Origin: Treponema sp. UBA7590
Lineage (GTDB): Bacteria > Spirochaetota > Spirochaetia > Treponematales > Treponemataceae
NCBI GenBank assembly: GCA_002478955.1
Contig: DLKK01000101.1
Coordinates: 1-5,161 of the forward strand
DNA length: 5,161 nucleotides
Direction of reading: 5' to 3'
Shown here: one piece after another, positions 4,561 through 5,161 of the stretch
Numbering within the stretch: position 1 is the first letter of the stretch
Layout of the letters: every line of letters starts with the position of its first letter
Made by a program: the position numbers and the translations under genes
Notes under the pieces: generated by a model
Databases searched by the model: none
Told to the model about the DNA's origin: nothing
The model's input: only the letters and a program-made list of their open reading frames with translations

Positions 4561-5161
4561 ACTTCTTCACAAATTTTAATTATTTTGTCAAAATCAATTT
4601 CTTCCAGGGCTTTGGAAAGTTCTTCAACCTTTGGACTGAAATTTTGGGGCAATTCAAGTTTCTTTAGTGCGGAAAATTGTTTTTCGGCGTTTTCAAGGTC
4701 GCCGTTTTTTGCTGAATTTTTTATTTCGCTAAATATTGCGCGGATTTCTGGTTCTGTTGCGTTTTTTAAGATTTCTTTTGGTTCTTCAAAAAGTTCAGGC
4801 TGATTTTTTAGGGAATTTTTTGCTTCTGAATATTTTTCTAACAAAACAGGTGTTTTTTGTTTTATGGTCTCAAGATTTTTCTCGATGGCGGCTTTTTCAA
4901 GTTCTGTGGCACAAACACTTAAATCTTCAAAACCGCAAATCTTTGCTGAACTTTTTAAAGCGTGGACTTCAATTTTATAGGAATTCAATGCGTTTTCATC
5001 AGAATTTTCAGCTTTTTGCGCAAAGTCCAGAATCATTGCGGATTTTTTTTCAATCTGGGAATAAAAAGTTTTCAGAATTTTCTTGTCAATTTTGTTTTTG
5101 CTGTTTTCTTGTGGCGGATTTTCTGTTTTCTCTGAAAAAATGCACTTTTCGCGCGGAAGTC
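4557..5161 (-). CDS. C-terminal part of a phosphorelay protein with an Hpt domain (likely hybrid histidine kinase), partial
   Basis: The frame is open from the right edge (first full codon 5159-5157) to a TGA at 4557-4559, giving 200 visible residues; the N-terminal part is outside the window. The visible chain begins L-P-R-E-K, like the last helix of receiver domains in spirochaete hybrid kinases, followed by a polar linker rich in N, K and E (about 8-24). An Hpt domain covers about 24-115, with the phospho-accepting histidine in V-H-A-L-K-S-S-A-K at visible residue 66 (codon 4964-4962), followed by L-E-K-A-A. Hpt domains relay phosphate between a receiver and a final response regulator. A helical tail of about 70 residues ends in A-L-E-E-I-D-F-D-K, a layout I associate with other Hpt-tailed kinases. 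The kinase core itself is not seen, so a receiver-Hpt protein is also possible. It overlaps the downstream lipoprotein gene by 4 bases. Confidence 0.8.
   Translation of the reverse strand, partial: LPREKCIFSEKTENPPQENSKNKIDKKILKTFYSQIEKKSAMILDFAQKAENSDENALNSYKIEVHALKSSAKICGFEDLSVCATELEKAAIEKNLETIKQKTPVLLEKYSEAKNSLKNQPELFEEPKEILKNATEPEIRAIFSEIKNSAKNGDLENAEKQFSALKKLELPQNFSPKVEELSKALEEIDFDKIIKICEEV

Noticed and set aside
4557..5036. The ATG at 5036 as the true start of the Hpt gene
   Set aside because: The frame stays open to the window edge, and the 41 upstream codons include the first Hpt helix and a receiver-like L-P-R-E-K, so this Met is internal.

Overview
The window most resembles a chromosomal segment of a low-to-moderate GC spirochaete, probably Treponema or a close relative. 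This is inferred from four things: a lipoprotein with a loose F-F-S-C lipobox, an Hpt-tailed hybrid kinase, an A/T-rich intergenic style, and a Firmicutes-like CsoR, AzlCD and DUF436 gene set. No rRNA, tRNA, CRISPR array or mobile element was seen, and no stretch longer than 300 bases lacks a gene.

Left part (1-1570, all minus strand). Transcription runs azlC -> azlD -> csoR. azlC and azlD overlap by ATGA and encode a two-subunit branched-chain amino acid exporter. azlC has a sigma70-like promoter so close to its ATG that the mRNA may be leaderless. csoR, a Cu(I)-type repressor, has its own promoter in the azlD-csoR gap. A 19-base near-perfect palindrome fills the space between its -35 and -10 boxes, which is the layout of an autoregulatory operator. 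No copper efflux or chaperone gene is in the window, so any co-transcribed target would lie off the left edge.

Middle (1575-3157). A thioredoxin reductase gene (trxB, minus) is divergent from a DUF436/TIGR01440 (YwlG-type) gene (plus) across 122 bases. trxB has no Shine-Dalgarno sequence. The DUF436 gene has a clear one, which moves its start 34 codons inside the longest reading frame. An 18-base A-tract motif in this divergent region recurs at the left edge of the window.

Right part (3184-5161, minus strand). A partial gene entering from the right edge encodes the C-terminal end of a phosphorelay protein: the apparent end of a receiver domain, then an Hpt domain and a helical tail. Its stop codon overlaps by ATGA the start of a 458-residue lipoprotein with a predicted parallel beta-helix. 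The lipoprotein has no recognisable function and a visibly higher GC content than its neighbours. The coupling of a phosphorelay gene to an exported beta-helix lipoprotein is the least familiar arrangement here. Everything else belongs to known families, and I see no strong evidence for a wholly new system.
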